DNA of 64,000 bases from Marinilactibacillus sp036039175 (GCF_036039175.1 NZ_JAYXKP010000001.1:682001-746000); one strand, 5' to 3'; numbered from the stretch's first letter, positions 1 through 8,677 are shown. Notes: generated by a model not told the origin, from the letters alone. A program made the numbers and translations.

Positions 1-106
1 CGCTAACAGCAATAATGACTTCATCGAATAGCGTAGATGTTCGTTTGACGATATCTAAATGTCCATTCGTAAATGGGTCAAAACTACCTGCATATAGAGC
101 CTTCAT
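1..106 (-). CDS. coaD: Phosphopantetheine adenylyltransferase, N-terminal part (cut by window edge)
   Basis: Only the first 35 codons are present; the gene runs off the left edge. The start reads MKALYAGSFDPFTNGHLDIV, the nucleotidyltransferase signature with the T/HxGH-type motif (TNGH) that binds ATP. The enzyme transfers AMP from ATP to 4'-phosphopantetheine, the penultimate step of coenzyme A synthesis, in the cytosol. It begins 2 bases after the rsmD stop, so it is probably co-transcribed with ylbG and rsmD, the same order as ylbG-ylbH-ylbI in Bacillus. Confidence 0.93.
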   Translation of the reverse strand, partial: MKALYAGSFDPFTNGHLDIVKRTSTLFDEVIIAVS

Positions 107-108
107 AC

Positions 109-666
109 TCACTCATGGCCTCCTCTATAAACGGTGATTCTTGTTGACCCATAGATTTTTTGTTTTGTTGTACTGAAAGATCCTATAGATTCAGGTAAAA
201 TAGTGTTTTTATCTGTTTCACATAAAATCATTGAAGTTGAGCCAATCAGTTTTCTGTTTTCAAGATCTTTAACAACCTCTTTAATTTCTTGCAGTGCATA
301 TGGGGGATCCAGGATGACCAATTCAAATGATCGCTCGGCTGTTTCTAATTCTACTATGGCTTGACGATCTTTTTTCTTCAAAACTGTGAATTTTTCAGGT
401 TCTTTTGTCATCTCGACATTCTCTTGAATAACCTTGATTGCTTTGAAATTAGAATCTACTAAAATCGCCCGATCCATGCCTCTTGATACAGCTTCTATTC
501 CAAGAGAACCACTTCCAGCATACAAATCTAGTACGGTTCCTCCATCAAAATAAGGACCAATCATGTGAAATACAGATTCTTTGATTTTATCGGTTGTTGG
601 TCTAGTAGTCGTTCCTGGTACTGCTTTTAAAGGGCGACCACCATATTCTCCAGATATCACTCTCAT
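109..666 (-). CDS. rsmD: 16S rRNA (guanine(966)-N2)-methyltransferase RsmD
   Basis: 185 aa, the usual length. The N-terminus (MRVISGEYGGRPL) is the typical RsmD start. Motif I of the SAM-binding Rossmann fold is VLDLYAGSGSLGIE near residue 45, and the catalytic DPPY tetrad (VILDPPY) lies near residue 120. The enzyme methylates N2 of G966 in 16S rRNA during 30S assembly. An SD-like TGAGG lies about 8 bases before the ATG. The gene sits 8 bases after the ylbG stop and 2 bases before coaD, which supports a ylbG-rsmD-coaD operon. Confidence 0.95.
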   Translation of the reverse strand: MRVISGEYGGRPLKAVPGTTTRPTTDKIKESVFHMIGPYFDGGTVLDLYAGSGSLGIEAVSRGMDRAILVDSNFKAIKVIQENVEMTKEPEKFTVLKKKDRQAIVELETAERSFELVILDPPYALQEIKEVVKDLENRKLIGSTSMILCETDKNTILPESIGSFSTTKQKIYGSTRITVYRGGHE

Positions 667-674
667 TTTTAACC

Positions 675-1010
675 TCAGTTCCAGCCAGAAGAAAGCTGAT
701 TAAATATAGAAATTTCTTTACTTTCATCTTCTTTTTTTCTTTGAGCTGCGAGTACTCGAACTTCATCAAGTACGCCGTCAAATGTCTTAGGCATTTCACA
801 TTGATAAGATTCTTCAACTTTTTTTACAAAATGTTGCTTGGAAAGATTTTGTTGAACAGACTCTTTATCCTTTTTATCTATATACAAAATAGCATAATTC
901 ATTTTTTTTGAGACATAATGGACTAATCCATATCGTTTCAATTTATTGATATATTTGGTTGTATAGACCCATACGACTAAACAGGATCTTTCATTTTGGT
1001 CTTCTAACAT
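675..1010 (-). CDS. ylbG: YlbG family protein (DUF2129 / UPF0298)
   Basis: 111 aa small cytosolic protein. The opening (LVVWVYTTKYINKLKRYGLV) and a basic core with YVSKKMNYAILYID match the YlbG family, which sits before rsmD and coaD in Bacilli. Its biochemical role is not established. The start has a good SD (GAGGAG, 7 bases upstream). An extended -10 promoter lies just upstream, directly after the ylaN terminator. The charged C-terminus (about residues 85-105) looks flexible. Family assignment is by recalled sequence pattern plus conserved neighbours. Confidence 0.85.
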   Translation of the reverse strand: MLEDQNERSCLVVWVYTTKYINKLKRYGLVHYVSKKMNYAILYIDKKDKESVQQNLSKQHFVKKVEESYQCEMPKTFDGVLDEVRVLAAQRKKEDESKEISIFNQLSSGWN

Positions 1011-1043
1011 TTAATTCTCTCCTCGAAACGATTGATTTCACCT

Positions 1044-1052
1044 ATTATAACA
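1044..1052 (-). promoter_or_regulatory. Extended -10 promoter of ylbG-rsmD-coaD
   Basis: On the minus strand TGTTATAAT (TGn plus TATAAT) starts right after the T-run of the ylaN terminator and about 35 bases before the ylbG start. No good -35 hexamer is visible, as is common with an extended -10. Confidence 0.65.
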
Positions 1053-1080
1053 AAAAAATCCACTCAATATGAGAGGATTT
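1052..1080 (-). terminator. Rho-independent terminator of ylaN
   Basis: Minus-strand hairpin AAATCC-t-CTC / GAG-t-GGATTT followed by a run of seven T. It separates ylaN from the ylbG promoter. Confidence 0.75.
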
Positions 1081-1096
1081 TAGTATTTTCTTTTTC

Positions 1097-1369
1097 TCAT
1101 TCTTTTAATTCGTCGTAAGCTTCATTGATTAGATCATTCAGATGTTTCTCCAGTTCACTCAACATGAGCTGACCTTCTTCTTCATCTAATATCCCCATAG
1201 AGGATGCAAATTCAATTTTTTTTGAGAACCCAAACATTTGTGTATCAATAACCTCTTCAAAAGCAGGGCATGCCACACATAAGTGTTTTTGATTTTCGAT
1301 CAAAGTAGAAATCTTACTAGCGTCTTCCATTAAAATATCTTTAGCAAGTGCATTTCGCAGACGATCCAC
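1097..1369 (-). CDS. ylaN: YlaN family protein (DUF1507 / UPF0358)
   Basis: About 90 aa with the GTG start chosen here, the family's normal length. The reading frame is open to an ATG at 1393, but the -10 box ends only about 10 bases before that ATG. A strong SD (AAAGGGGG) lies 7 bases before GTG at 1369, giving a start at VDRLRNALAKD. The central block CPAFEEVIDTQMFGFSKKIEF matches YlaN. The protein is small and mostly helical. In Bacillus and Staphylococcus YlaN has been linked to iron homeostasis and Fur; that is family knowledge, not something visible here. It is followed by its own terminator. Confidence 0.85.
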   Translation of the reverse strand: MDRLRNALAKDILMEDASKISTLIENQKHLCVACPAFEEVIDTQMFGFSKKIEFASSMGILDEEEGQLMLSELEKHLNDLINEAYDELKE

Positions 1370-1403
1370 TCTGTAGCCCCCTTTGGTAATCATTGCTAAT
1401 AAT

Positions 1404-1431
1404 AGTATAGCATAAAAGCGCTTTGAGACAA
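1404..1431 (-). promoter_or_regulatory. Promoter of ylaN
   Basis: Minus-strand -35 TTGTCT (1426-1431), 16-base spacer, -10 TATACT (1404-1409). The expected transcript start lies at about 1397, which supports the internal GTG start of ylaN. Confidence 0.75.
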
Positions 1432-1452
1432 CTATTCATTTAATTATGTTCA

Positions 1453-1484
1453 ATAAAAAAGTCAGTAGCAACTGCTACTGACTT
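1453..1484 (-). terminator. Terminator of typA
   Basis: Perfect 12-base inverted repeat AAGTCAGTAGCA / TGCTACTGACTT (1459-1484) followed on the minus strand by six T. It lies 8 bases after the typA stop. Confidence 0.9.
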
Positions 1485-1491
1485 AGATAAA

Positions 1492-3321
1492 TTACTTAGA
1501 TTTTTTACCAGATTTTTCTCTCAAGTTTTTATCTAGTATTTTTTTACGTAAACGAATAGATTCAGGTGTTACTTCACAATACTCATCTTCAGCCAAGAAT
1601 TCTAATGATTCTTCAAGCGTTAAGATACGAGGACGTTTGATAACGTTTGTCTGATCTTTATTCGCAGAACGGATATTTGTTTTTTGTTTTTCTCTAACTA
1701 CGTTAACAGAAAGGTCATTATCACGGTTATGTTGTCCAACAATCATTCCAGCATATACTTCAGTTGTTGGTTCAACAAAGATGACACCACGGTCTTCTAA
1801 GTTCATGATACCGTATGTTGTAGCAGAACCATTTTCCATAGATACTAGTGCTCCTTGACGGCGCTCTCCAGCTCCACCGGCAACCATTGGTAAATATTCA
1901 TCGAATGTATGGTTTAAGATACCATATCCACGAGTCATAGAAAGGAACTCCGTTGTAAATCCGATTAGACCACGTGCAGGGGCAGAGAAAATCAAGCGTA
2001 CTTGACCATTTCCAGTGTGGACCATATCTTTCATTTCAGCCTTACGTTGTCCAAGGTTTTCAATAATTGATCCCATATATTCTTCTGGGGTATCAATTTG
2101 AACACGCTCAAACGGCTCGTGTTTTTTACCGTTGATTTCTTTGATGATTACTTCCGGACGAGACACTTGTAATTCGTATCCTTCACGACGTAGGTTTTCA
2201 ATCAAGATAGACAAGTGTAACTCTCCACGACCTGAAACAATCCATGCATCTGGAGAGTCAGTCGGATCGATTCTTAAAGAAACATCTGTCTGTAATTCCA
2301 TATTCAATCTTTCATTTAACTTGCTCGAAGTAACCCATTTACCTTCGCGACCTGCAAAAGGAGAGTTGTTTACTAAGAAAGTCATTTGTAATGTTGGCTC
2401 ATCGATACGTAAGATTGGTAGTGGATCTACATGGTCAACAGGTGTAACGGTCTCTCCAACGAAGATGTCTTCAAAACCAGATACTGCAATCAAGTCACCA
2501 GCTTTAGCTGACTGAATTTCCACACGGCCTAAACCGAAGAAACCAAATAGTTTTGTTACACGGAAGTTTTTAGTTGATCCATCTAATTTACTTAATGTTA
2601 CGTTGTCTCCAACTTTGATTGTACCGCGGAATACACGTCCGATACCAATACGTCCAACATAGTCGTTATAGTCTAATAAAGAAACTTGGAATTGTAATGG
2701 CTCGTTACTGTTATCCACAGGTGCAGGAATCTCAGAAACAATTGTTTCAAATACTGGGTTCATTGTGTTTTCTTGATCGTCTGGGTTGTCAGAGAAGCTT
2801 GAAGTTCCGTTCAATGCTGAAGCATAGATTACCGGAAATTCTAATTGTTCTTCGTCTGCATCCAACTCAATCAATAAATCTAATACTTCATCCAAAACTT
2901 CTTTAGGACGAGCAGAAGGCTTGTCAATTTTGTTTACAACAACGATTGGACGTAATTTTTGTTCTAATGCTTTTTTCAATACGAAACGCGTTTGTGGCAT
3001 CGTACCTTCATATGCATCAACAACCAAAATTACACCATCAACCATTTTCATGATACGCTCAACTTCACCACCGAAATCGGCGTGACCAGGTGTATCCAAG
3101 ATGTTGATTTGAGTATCTTGGTATTTAACAGCCGTGTTCTTAGCAAGAATTGTGATTCCGCGTTCTTTTTCAAGATCGTTTGAATCCATTGCACGTTCAC
3201 TAAACTTGTTGTGAGCTTCCAGTGTATCTGACTGTTTCATTAATTCATCAACCAGTGTTGTTTTACCATGGTCGACGTGGGCAATAATTGCAATATTACG
3301 AATATCATTTCTAATTTCCAT
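1492..3321 (-). CDS. typA: Ribosome-associated translational GTPase TypA/BipA
   Basis: 609 aa, the usual length. GTPase motifs are in order: P-loop AHVDHGKTTLVDEL near residue 14, DTPGHADFGGEVERI near residue 75 and NKIDKP near residue 130. EF-G-like domains II, III and V and the TypA-specific C-terminal domain (FTTEFLSMTRGYGILNHTFDEY) follow. TypA binds the ribosome and helps 50S assembly and growth under stress such as cold. It is monocistronic, with its own terminator, and has a leader of about 195 bases after an extended -10 promoter. The SD AGGAG lies 11 bases before the ATG. Confidence 0.97.
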   Translation of the reverse strand: MEIRNDIRNIAIIAHVDHGKTTLVDELMKQSDTLEAHNKFSERAMDSNDLEKERGITILAKNTAVKYQDTQINILDTPGHADFGGEVERIMKMVDGVILVVDAYEGTMPQTRFVLKKALEQKLRPIVVVNKIDKPSARPKEVLDEVLDLLIELDADEEQLEFPVIYASALNGTSSFSDNPDDQENTMNPVFETIVSEIPAPVDNSNEPLQFQVSLLDYNDYVGRIGIGRVFRGTIKVGDNVTLSKLDGSTKNFRVTKLFGFFGLGRVEIQSAKAGDLIAVSGFEDIFVGETVTPVDHVDPLPILRIDEPTLQMTFLVNNSPFAGREGKWVTSSKLNERLNMELQTDVSLRIDPTDSPDAWIVSGRGELHLSILIENLRREGYELQVSRPEVIIKEINGKKHEPFERVQIDTPEEYMGSIIENLGQRKAEMKDMVHTGNGQVRLIFSAPARGLIGFTTEFLSMTRGYGILNHTFDEYLPMVAGGAGERRQGALVSMENGSATTYGIMNLEDRGVIFVEPTTEVYAGMIVGQHNRDNDLSVNVVREKQKTNIRSANKDQTNVIKRPRILTLEESLEFLAEDEYCEVTPESIRLRKKILDKNLREKSGKKSK

Positions 3322-3522
3322 TTAATCATTCACTCCTTAATAACTACGGTGAGACTTTATCATTTTTAAACTACAAATCTTTAGAATCCAAAATTTCATA
3401 TTCAGTCAAATAAAACTTCTATAAAAGTTTTAACAGATTTTCACACAAAAAGACACTTACTCTTGGTTTGACTCCAACGCAAGAATAAATGCTAAGTCAT
3501 TGGATCTTTTTTTCCACTTCTT

Positions 3523-3531
3523 ATTATAACA
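3523..3531 (-). promoter_or_regulatory. Extended -10 promoter of typA, with long leader
   Basis: Minus strand TGTTATAAT at 3523-3531. The transcript would start near 3516, leaving a leader of about 195 bases (3322-3516). The leader contains a weak inverted repeat (CCAATG...GCGTTGG). No recognised riboswitch is visible in it. Confidence 0.6.
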
Positions 3532-3563
3532 GTAATTTTCAGAAAATACACTGTTTTTTTAAA

Positions 3564-4343
3564 CTATTTCAAATTGGCTGTCACAATTTCGTCGTAGGCG
3601 CTAGGTGATGCAAAAATTGTCTGGTTCGATTTCAATAAATCAACTGGTTCTCCAGAGAAGTTTGATATTTTAAAACCAAATTCTTCCAGCATGAGTTTCC
3701 CAGGTGCAATATCCCACGGGCTTAATTTAGTGGCTACATACGCAATAATATTTCCTTTAATGAGTTCTGTTACTTCTAAGCCAGCAGAGCCCAACATTCT
3801 GACACCCATAGATCGGCCTGCGATTTTTCTATAATCGCTGAAAGCGTCTTGTGTCATTAATTGACTATTTGTAGCCAACAGTCCATCTGACAAGCTTTTG
3901 TTCTCAGGTGTGCTTACTGGTTGGCCATTACAAAATACACCTTGACCTTTTATAGCGTGATAAAGTTTCTCTTCTGTCACATTATAGATATATCCTTGCA
4001 CACCTTTGCCTTCTTCATATACTGCAATCATTACGGCAAAATTTTCTTGTTGAAGAACAAAGTTTAACGTTCCATCAATCGGGTCGATAAACCAGACAGT
4101 CCCCTTCAAATCTTCAAGGTCATCTCCAAAACCTTCTTCCCCGCAAATACGATCATTAGGAAAATGGCTTCTAATTTTATCAGTTAAGACTTCTTCGATT
4201 TTCTTGTCCATATTTGTCACAAGGTCATTTCTTGCTGATTTTTCTTCTACTTCTAAACTTTTTTCTTTTGCTTCTTCAATCATTTCAGCAGTTTCTTTTA
4301 TCCATTGTTTTATCAATTGGTCTCTTTTTTGAATAACTGACAT
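3564..4343 (-). CDS. Inositol monophosphatase family protein (SuhB-like)
   Basis: 259 aa. It has the Mg-dependent phosphatase motifs GEEG near residue 88, WFIDPIDGTLNFV near residue 105 and the C-terminal SPWDIAPGKLMLEE near residue 208. These bind metal and phosphate in inositol-1-phosphatase, PAP/NADP phosphatase and related enzymes. The true substrate cannot be told from sequence. The N-terminal helix is rich in K and E. A good SD (AAGAGG) lies about 8 bases before the ATG, and a strong promoter lies upstream. It stands alone between typA and the pdh operon. Confidence 0.88.
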   Translation of the reverse strand: MSVIQKRDQLIKQWIKETAEMIEEAKEKSLEVEEKSARNDLVTNMDKKIEEVLTDKIRSHFPNDRICGEEGFGDDLEDLKGTVWFIDPIDGTLNFVLQQENFAVMIAVYEEGKGVQGYIYNVTEEKLYHAIKGQGVFCNGQPVSTPENKSLSDGLLATNSQLMTQDAFSDYRKIAGRSMGVRMLGSAGLEVTELIKGNIIAYVATKLSPWDIAPGKLMLEEFGFKISNFSGEPVDLLKSNQTIFASPSAYDEIVTANLK

Positions 4344-4373
4344 TTAAATTCCTCTTTTCTATTCGTTCTGTTC

Positions 4374-4402
4374 ATTATATAAGTTTTTAGGTTTTCTATC
4401 AA
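4374..4402 (-). promoter_or_regulatory. Promoter of the inositol monophosphatase gene
   Basis: Minus-strand -35 TTGATA (4397-4402), 17-base spacer, -10 TATAAT (4374-4379), 31 bases before the start codon. Confidence 0.8.
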
Positions 4403-4431
4403 AGTTTAGCTGTCGCTAATTTTATGTAAAA

Positions 4432-4466
4432 AGAAAAATCGAGTGAGGAAAATCCTCACTCGATTT
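4432..4466 (-). terminator. Terminator of the pdh operon
   Basis: Perfect 14-base stem AAATCGAGTGAGGA / TCCTCACTCGATTT (4436-4466) with a 3-base loop, then a T-rich tract on the minus strand. It lies 17 bases after the pdhD stop. Confidence 0.92.
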
Positions 4467-4482
4467 AATCTACTGTAAATTC

Positions 4483-5889
4483 TTACATGTGAATTGGTAG
4501 TCCTAGAGCAGCTTCTGCTGCATCCATTACAGATTCACCTAGAGAAGGGTGTCCGTGGATAGTCATTGCGATATCTTCCGCATTCATTCCACTTTCAATC
4601 GCTAATCCAAGTTCAGCAATAACGTCTGAAGCGCTGTGTCCAGCAACTTGAGCTCCAACAATTACGTTATCTTCTTTAGTTGTTACTAAACGTACGAAAC
4701 CTTCAGTAGCGTTAAGAGATAATGCACGACCATTTCCAGCTAATGTGAATTTAGTCGATTTAGTGTCAAGACCTTGATCTTTAGCCTCTGCTTCAGTTAA
4801 ACCAACAGATGCAATTTCAGGATCAGTAAAGGCTACTGCTGGAAGCGCACGATAATCAACAGCAACTTTTTTACCAGCGATTGCTTCTGCAGCAATTTTA
4901 GCTTCATAACTAGCTTTGTGAGCTAGTGCAGGACCAGGAACGACATCACCAATAGCAAAGATGCTTTCGATATTTGTACGTCCTTGGTTATCTACTTCGA
5001 TCAAGCCACGATCACTCATATTTACGCCAGCTTGTTCTAGACCAAGTTCGTCAGTGTTCGGACGACGACCAACGGTTACTAATACATAATCAACGTCTAA
5101 AGATTCTTCTTTTCCGTTAGCTTCGTATTTAACTGTTACGCCATCATCAGTTTTTACTGCTTCTTTAGCCATAGCTTTAGTGACAATGTTCACGCCACGG
5201 TTTTTGAAGTTTTTCTCAACTAATTTAACCATGTCTTTATCAAAACCATTAAGAATTGAAGGAAGACCTTCAAGAATAGTGATTTCAGTACCTAAGTTAG
5301 CGTAAACTCCAGCTAATTCAGAACCGATATAACCACCACCAACGATAGCCATTTTCTTAGGAACTTCAGTCAAGTTCAATGCTCCAGTAGAATCTAGTAC
5401 GCGATCGCTGAATTTAAATCCAGGGATTTGTACCGGACGGCTACCAGTTGCAACAATAGCATTGTTGAAAGAATAAGTTTGAGCACTATCTTCACCCATT
5501 ACACGTAGAGTGTGTTCATCGTTGAAGAAAGCTTCTCCGTAAAGAATCTCAACTTTGTTCTTTTTAAGAAGCATTTCTACCCCTTTAGTTAATTTGTCAA
5601 CAACTTGAGTTTTTTTCCACTCTTGAGTTTTTGAGAAATCAAGTGTTACATTTTCAGTAGTGATACCAAAAACTTGAGAATCTAATGACTCTTGGTATTT
5701 GTGACCAGCAGAGATCAATGCTTTAGAAGGAATACATCCAACGTTTAAGCAAACTCCACCAATAAATTCTTTTTCTACAATGGCAACTTTTTGTCCCATT
5801 TGAGCAGCGCGGATGGCAGCAACATAGCCACCAGGTCCAGCACCGATTACAACTGTATCTAACTCAATTGCGAAATCTCCTACAACCAT
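4483..5889 (-). CDS. pdhD: Dihydrolipoyl dehydrogenase (E3 of pyruvate dehydrogenase)
   Basis: 468 aa, normal length. The N-terminal FAD-binding motif is VIGAGPGGYVAA, the redox-active disulfide is GGVCLNVGC (Cys47 and Cys52), the NAD-binding motif is IVGGGYIGSELAG near residue 183, and the C-terminal dimer domain carries the catalytic HGHPSLGE near residue 447. E3 reoxidises the dihydrolipoyl groups of E2 with NAD+. It is the last gene of pdhABCD, 12 bases after pdhC, with SD AGGGTG, and is followed by a strong terminator. Confidence 0.97.
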   Translation of the reverse strand: MVVGDFAIELDTVVIGAGPGGYVAAIRAAQMGQKVAIVEKEFIGGVCLNVGCIPSKALISAGHKYQESLDSQVFGITTENVTLDFSKTQEWKKTQVVDKLTKGVEMLLKKNKVEILYGEAFFNDEHTLRVMGEDSAQTYSFNNAIVATGSRPVQIPGFKFSDRVLDSTGALNLTEVPKKMAIVGGGYIGSELAGVYANLGTEITILEGLPSILNGFDKDMVKLVEKNFKNRGVNIVTKAMAKEAVKTDDGVTVKYEANGKEESLDVDYVLVTVGRRPNTDELGLEQAGVNMSDRGLIEVDNQGRTNIESIFAIGDVVPGPALAHKASYEAKIAAEAIAGKKVAVDYRALPAVAFTDPEIASVGLTEAEAKDQGLDTKSTKFTLAGNGRALSLNATEGFVRLVTTKEDNVIVGAQVAGHSASDVIAELGLAIESGMNAEDIAMTIHGHPSLGESVMDAAEAALGLPIHM

Positions 5890-5901
5890 TTAAAATTCAC
5901 C

Positions 5902-7524
5902 CTAGCCTTCCATTAATAGTAAATCTGGGTCTGCCAATAATTTTTTCAATTCGTTCATTGCAGCTTGACCTGTCGCACCATCAATAATACGGTGGTCGAA
6001 TACAAGTGACAATGGAAGCATTGGAGCCGCTACGATTTCACCTTCAGCGTTAACGATTGGTTTCTTGAATGAACGTCCTACACCTAAGATTGCCACTTCT
6101 GGGTGGTTAATGATTGGTGTGAAGAACTGACCATTTACAGAACCGATATTAGAGATTGAAATAGATCCATCTGCCATATCGCTTCCTTTAAGTTTTCCTT
6201 CTTGAGCTTTAGAAGCTAAATCATTAATTTCATCAGCGATGTCAAATACTGATTTAGTATTCGCATCTGAAACTACTGGTACGTATAGTCCTTGTTCTGT
6301 ATCAGCAGCGATACCGATGTTAAAGTAGTTTTTGTAAACCACTTCGTCAGTAGTGTCATCAATTGATGCATTAAGTGCTGGGTATTTCTTCATCACTGAA
6401 ATCAAAGCTTTAACAACGTAAGGTAAGAACGTCAATTTCGTTCCTCTTTCAGCTGCGATTGCTTTGAATTTCGTACGGTGAGCAATAACCTTAGAGAAGT
6501 CTACTTCGTCAAATAATGCAACTGAAGGAATTGTTAACGTGCTGTTAACCATTGCTTTAGCGATTGCTTTACGAGTTGTACTCATTTTCTCACGAGTCTC
6601 TTCGTCTGCACGACCAGATTTAAACGGTTTAGCATCAGCTGAAACTGTTTTAGATGATCCAGTAGATTTAGAAGCAGGTGCTTTAGCAGCAGACTGAGTA
6701 GCTTCTTCTTTAGAAGATGAAGTCTCTTCAGTTTTCGCAACAGCTCCGCCACCTGATACAAAAGTATCGATGTCTTCGCGAGTTGTACGTCCGCCTTTAC
6801 CAGTAGCTTCTACAGCACTGATATCAACATCTTTTTCACGAGCATATTGACGAACTGATGGCATTGCAAGAACACGTTTATCAGGGTTTGAAGTTTTAAC
6901 AACTTCTCCAGAAGTTGCAGCTTCAGATCCTGCTGGGTCTGTTTTAGCCGTTCCAGATTCAGTTGAAGAAGCACTAGATTCTGAAGATTCTTCAGATCCG
7001 TGACCTTCTGCACTAATTTCAACAATTGGATCTCCAACTGCTGCAACAGTACCTGGTTCTACCAAGAATTTTTTGATTGTTCCATCAACTGGTGATGCTA
7101 ACTCTTCTACTGATTTATCGTTTTGAATTTCAGCGATTGAATCGCCTTCTTCTACTGTATCTCCTTCAGAAACTAACCAGCTAACGATTTCGCCTTCTGC
7201 CATTCCTTCTCCAACGTCTGGAAGTTTGAATGTGAACGTACCTGTAGATCCTTTAGATTCAGTTTTAGCTTCTTCTGATTCGTGACCTTCAGCATCGATT
7301 TCAACAATTGGATCTCCAACTGCTGCAACAGTACCTGGTTCTACCAAGAATTTCTTGATTGTTCCATCAACTGGTGATGCTAATTCTTCTACTGATTTAT
7401 CATTTTGAATTTCAGCAATTGAGTCGCCTTCTTCTACTGTGTCTCCTTCAGAAACTAACCAGCTGACGATCTCGCCTTCTGCCATTCCTTCCCCTACATC
7501 AGGGAGTTTAAATGTAAAAGCCAT
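5902..7524 (-). CDS. pdhC: Dihydrolipoamide acetyltransferase (E2 of pyruvate dehydrogenase), two lipoyl domains
   Basis: 540 aa from ATG 7524, chosen because a strong SD (AGAAGGGAAGAG) precedes it; the frame stays open 12 codons further upstream without a better start. Layout: lipoyl domain 1 (about 3-80, lipoylated Lys43 in NDKSV), lipoyl domain 2 (about 97-174, Lys137), a Ser/Glu/Ala-rich linker, the peripheral subunit-binding domain (KRVLAMPSVRQYAREKDVDI to about 270), a second linker, and the acetyltransferase domain ending in the active-site motif DHRIIDG. E2 forms the core of the complex and moves acetyl groups to CoA. The two lipoyl domains differ at only two positions over some 83 residues. 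Confidence 0.96.
   Translation of the reverse strand: MAFTFKLPDVGEGMAEGEIVSWLVSEGDTVEEGDSIAEIQNDKSVEELASPVDGTIKKFLVEPGTVAAVGDPIVEIDAEGHESEEAKTESKGSTGTFTFKLPDVGEGMAEGEIVSWLVSEGDTVEEGDSIAEIQNDKSVEELASPVDGTIKKFLVEPGTVAAVGDPIVEISAEGHGSEESSESSASSTESGTAKTDPAGSEAATSGEVVKTSNPDKRVLAMPSVRQYAREKDVDISAVEATGKGGRTTREDIDTFVSGGGAVAKTEETSSSKEEATQSAAKAPASKSTGSSKTVSADAKPFKSGRADEETREKMSTTRKAIAKAMVNSTLTIPSVALFDEVDFSKVIAHRTKFKAIAAERGTKLTFLPYVVKALISVMKKYPALNASIDDTTDEVVYKNYFNIGIAADTEQGLYVPVVSDANTKSVFDIADEINDLASKAQEGKLKGSDMADGSISISNIGSVNGQFFTPIINHPEVAILGVGRSFKKPIVNAEGEIVAAPMLPLSLVFDHRIIDGATGQAAMNELKKLLADPDLLLMEG
6988..7518 (-). repeat. Tandem duplication of the lipoyl-domain coding sequence in pdhC
   Basis: Two copies with a 94-codon (282-base) period: codons 3-85 (7518-7270) and codons 97-179 (7236-6988). 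The proteins differ only at D/S and E/G near the ends. At DNA level roughly fifteen differences are visible and nearly all are synonymous, so the copies are recent or kept alike by gene conversion. Confidence 0.95.
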
Positions 7525-7697
7525 GTTTGCGCTCTTCCCTTCTCGTTTATGATTATTCAATCATCTGTTTTCTAACTACGTTGATCAATACATACAACAA
7601 TAGGAAGAAAAACCAATACAGATACTCGAGATACTGAACTAGTTTTTCCCCTTTTGTTGATAGATCGATATTTAACGTACCGATCTTATTGATTTAA

Positions 7698-8675
7698 TTA
7701 AAAGTTTACAGCTTCGTTGATTGCTTCAGAAATATCGTCAGCACTTGGTAACCAAGTGTTTTCAGCTTGACCAAATGGATAGATTGTATCAGGTGCAGAT
7801 ACGAATCCGATTGGTGCTTCAAGTGAAAGTACAGAACGTTGAGATACTTCAGAAATGACAGTATTACCCACGCCAGCTTGACGTTGAGCTTCTTGAACCA
7901 TAACCATACGACCAGTTTTTTCAACTGATGCTACGACTGTTTCGTAATCGATAGGTGAAACTGTACGTAGATCTACTACTTCTACAGAAACACCATCTTT
8001 TTCAAGTTTTTCAGCTGCTTTTAGTGCTTCACGAACCATGTAACCATAAGCTACAACCGTTACATCAGTACCTTCTTTAGCAACAGCTGCTTTACCGATT
8101 GGTACAGTATACTGTTCTTCAGGTACTTCATCACGGAATGAACGATAAAGTTTCATGTGCTCAAGGAATACTACAGGATCGTTTTCACGAATCGCTGAAG
8201 TTAAGAGTCCTTTAGCGTCATAAGGGTTAGAAGGGATGACAACTTTCAATCCAGGAGATTGAGCCATTAATCCTTCAAGTGAGTCAGCGTGCATTTCAGG
8301 AGTGTGAACCCCACCACCGAAAGGAGAACGTACAACTACTGGCATGTTCATATTTCCACCCATACGGTAACGAGTACGAGCGATTTGTCCTACAACTGAA
8401 TCCATTACTTCAAATACGAAACCAAAGAATTGGATTTCCATTACTGGACGGAAACCTTGTACAGCTAAACCGAATGCCATACCACCGATACCTGACTCAG
8501 CAAGAGGCGTATCGTTAACTCTTTCTTCACCATATTTATCGTAAAGACCTTGAGTCGCACGGAAAACTCCTCCGTTTTTACCAACATCTTCTCCGAAAAT
8601 CAAGACTTTTTCATCACGAGCTAATTCTTGATCTAAAGCTTCAGTGATCGCTTGAATCATTGTTAGATTCGCCAT
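7698..8675 (-). CDS. pdhB: Pyruvate dehydrogenase E1 component, beta subunit
   Basis: 325 aa, normal length. It opens MANLTMIQAITEALDQEL and has the transketolase pyrimidine-binding fold (FGEDVGKNGGVF, TPLAESGIGGMAFGLA) and a C-terminal transketolase domain (VVDLRTVSPIDYETV). With PdhA it forms the thiamine-diphosphate E1 that decarboxylates pyruvate and acetylates the lipoyl group of E2. It starts 2 bases after the pdhA stop, with its SD (GGAG) inside the end of pdhA. It is followed by an unusually wide gap of 173 bases before pdhC, in which I see no clear terminator. Confidence 0.97.
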   Translation of the reverse strand: MANLTMIQAITEALDQELARDEKVLIFGEDVGKNGGVFRATQGLYDKYGEERVNDTPLAESGIGGMAFGLAVQGFRPVMEIQFFGFVFEVMDSVVGQIARTRYRMGGNMNMPVVVRSPFGGGVHTPEMHADSLEGLMAQSPGLKVVIPSNPYDAKGLLTSAIRENDPVVFLEHMKLYRSFRDEVPEEQYTVPIGKAAVAKEGTDVTVVAYGYMVREALKAAEKLEKDGVSVEVVDLRTVSPIDYETVVASVEKTGRMVMVQEAQRQAGVGNTVISEVSQRSVLSLEAPIGFVSAPDTIYPFGQAENTWLPSADDISEAINEAVNF

Positions 8676-8677
8676 GC

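Noticed and set aside
602..817. 71-codon minus-strand frame across the rsmD/ylbG junction
   Set aside because: Overlaps two well-supported genes in another frame.
6810..7046. 78-codon Leu/Gln-rich frame inside pdhC
   Set aside because: Frame shadow of the repetitive Ser/Glu/Ala linker of E2.
6988..7518. Lipoyl repeat as an assembly duplication
   Set aside because: The copies differ by many silent changes and two residues, which an assembly error would not create.
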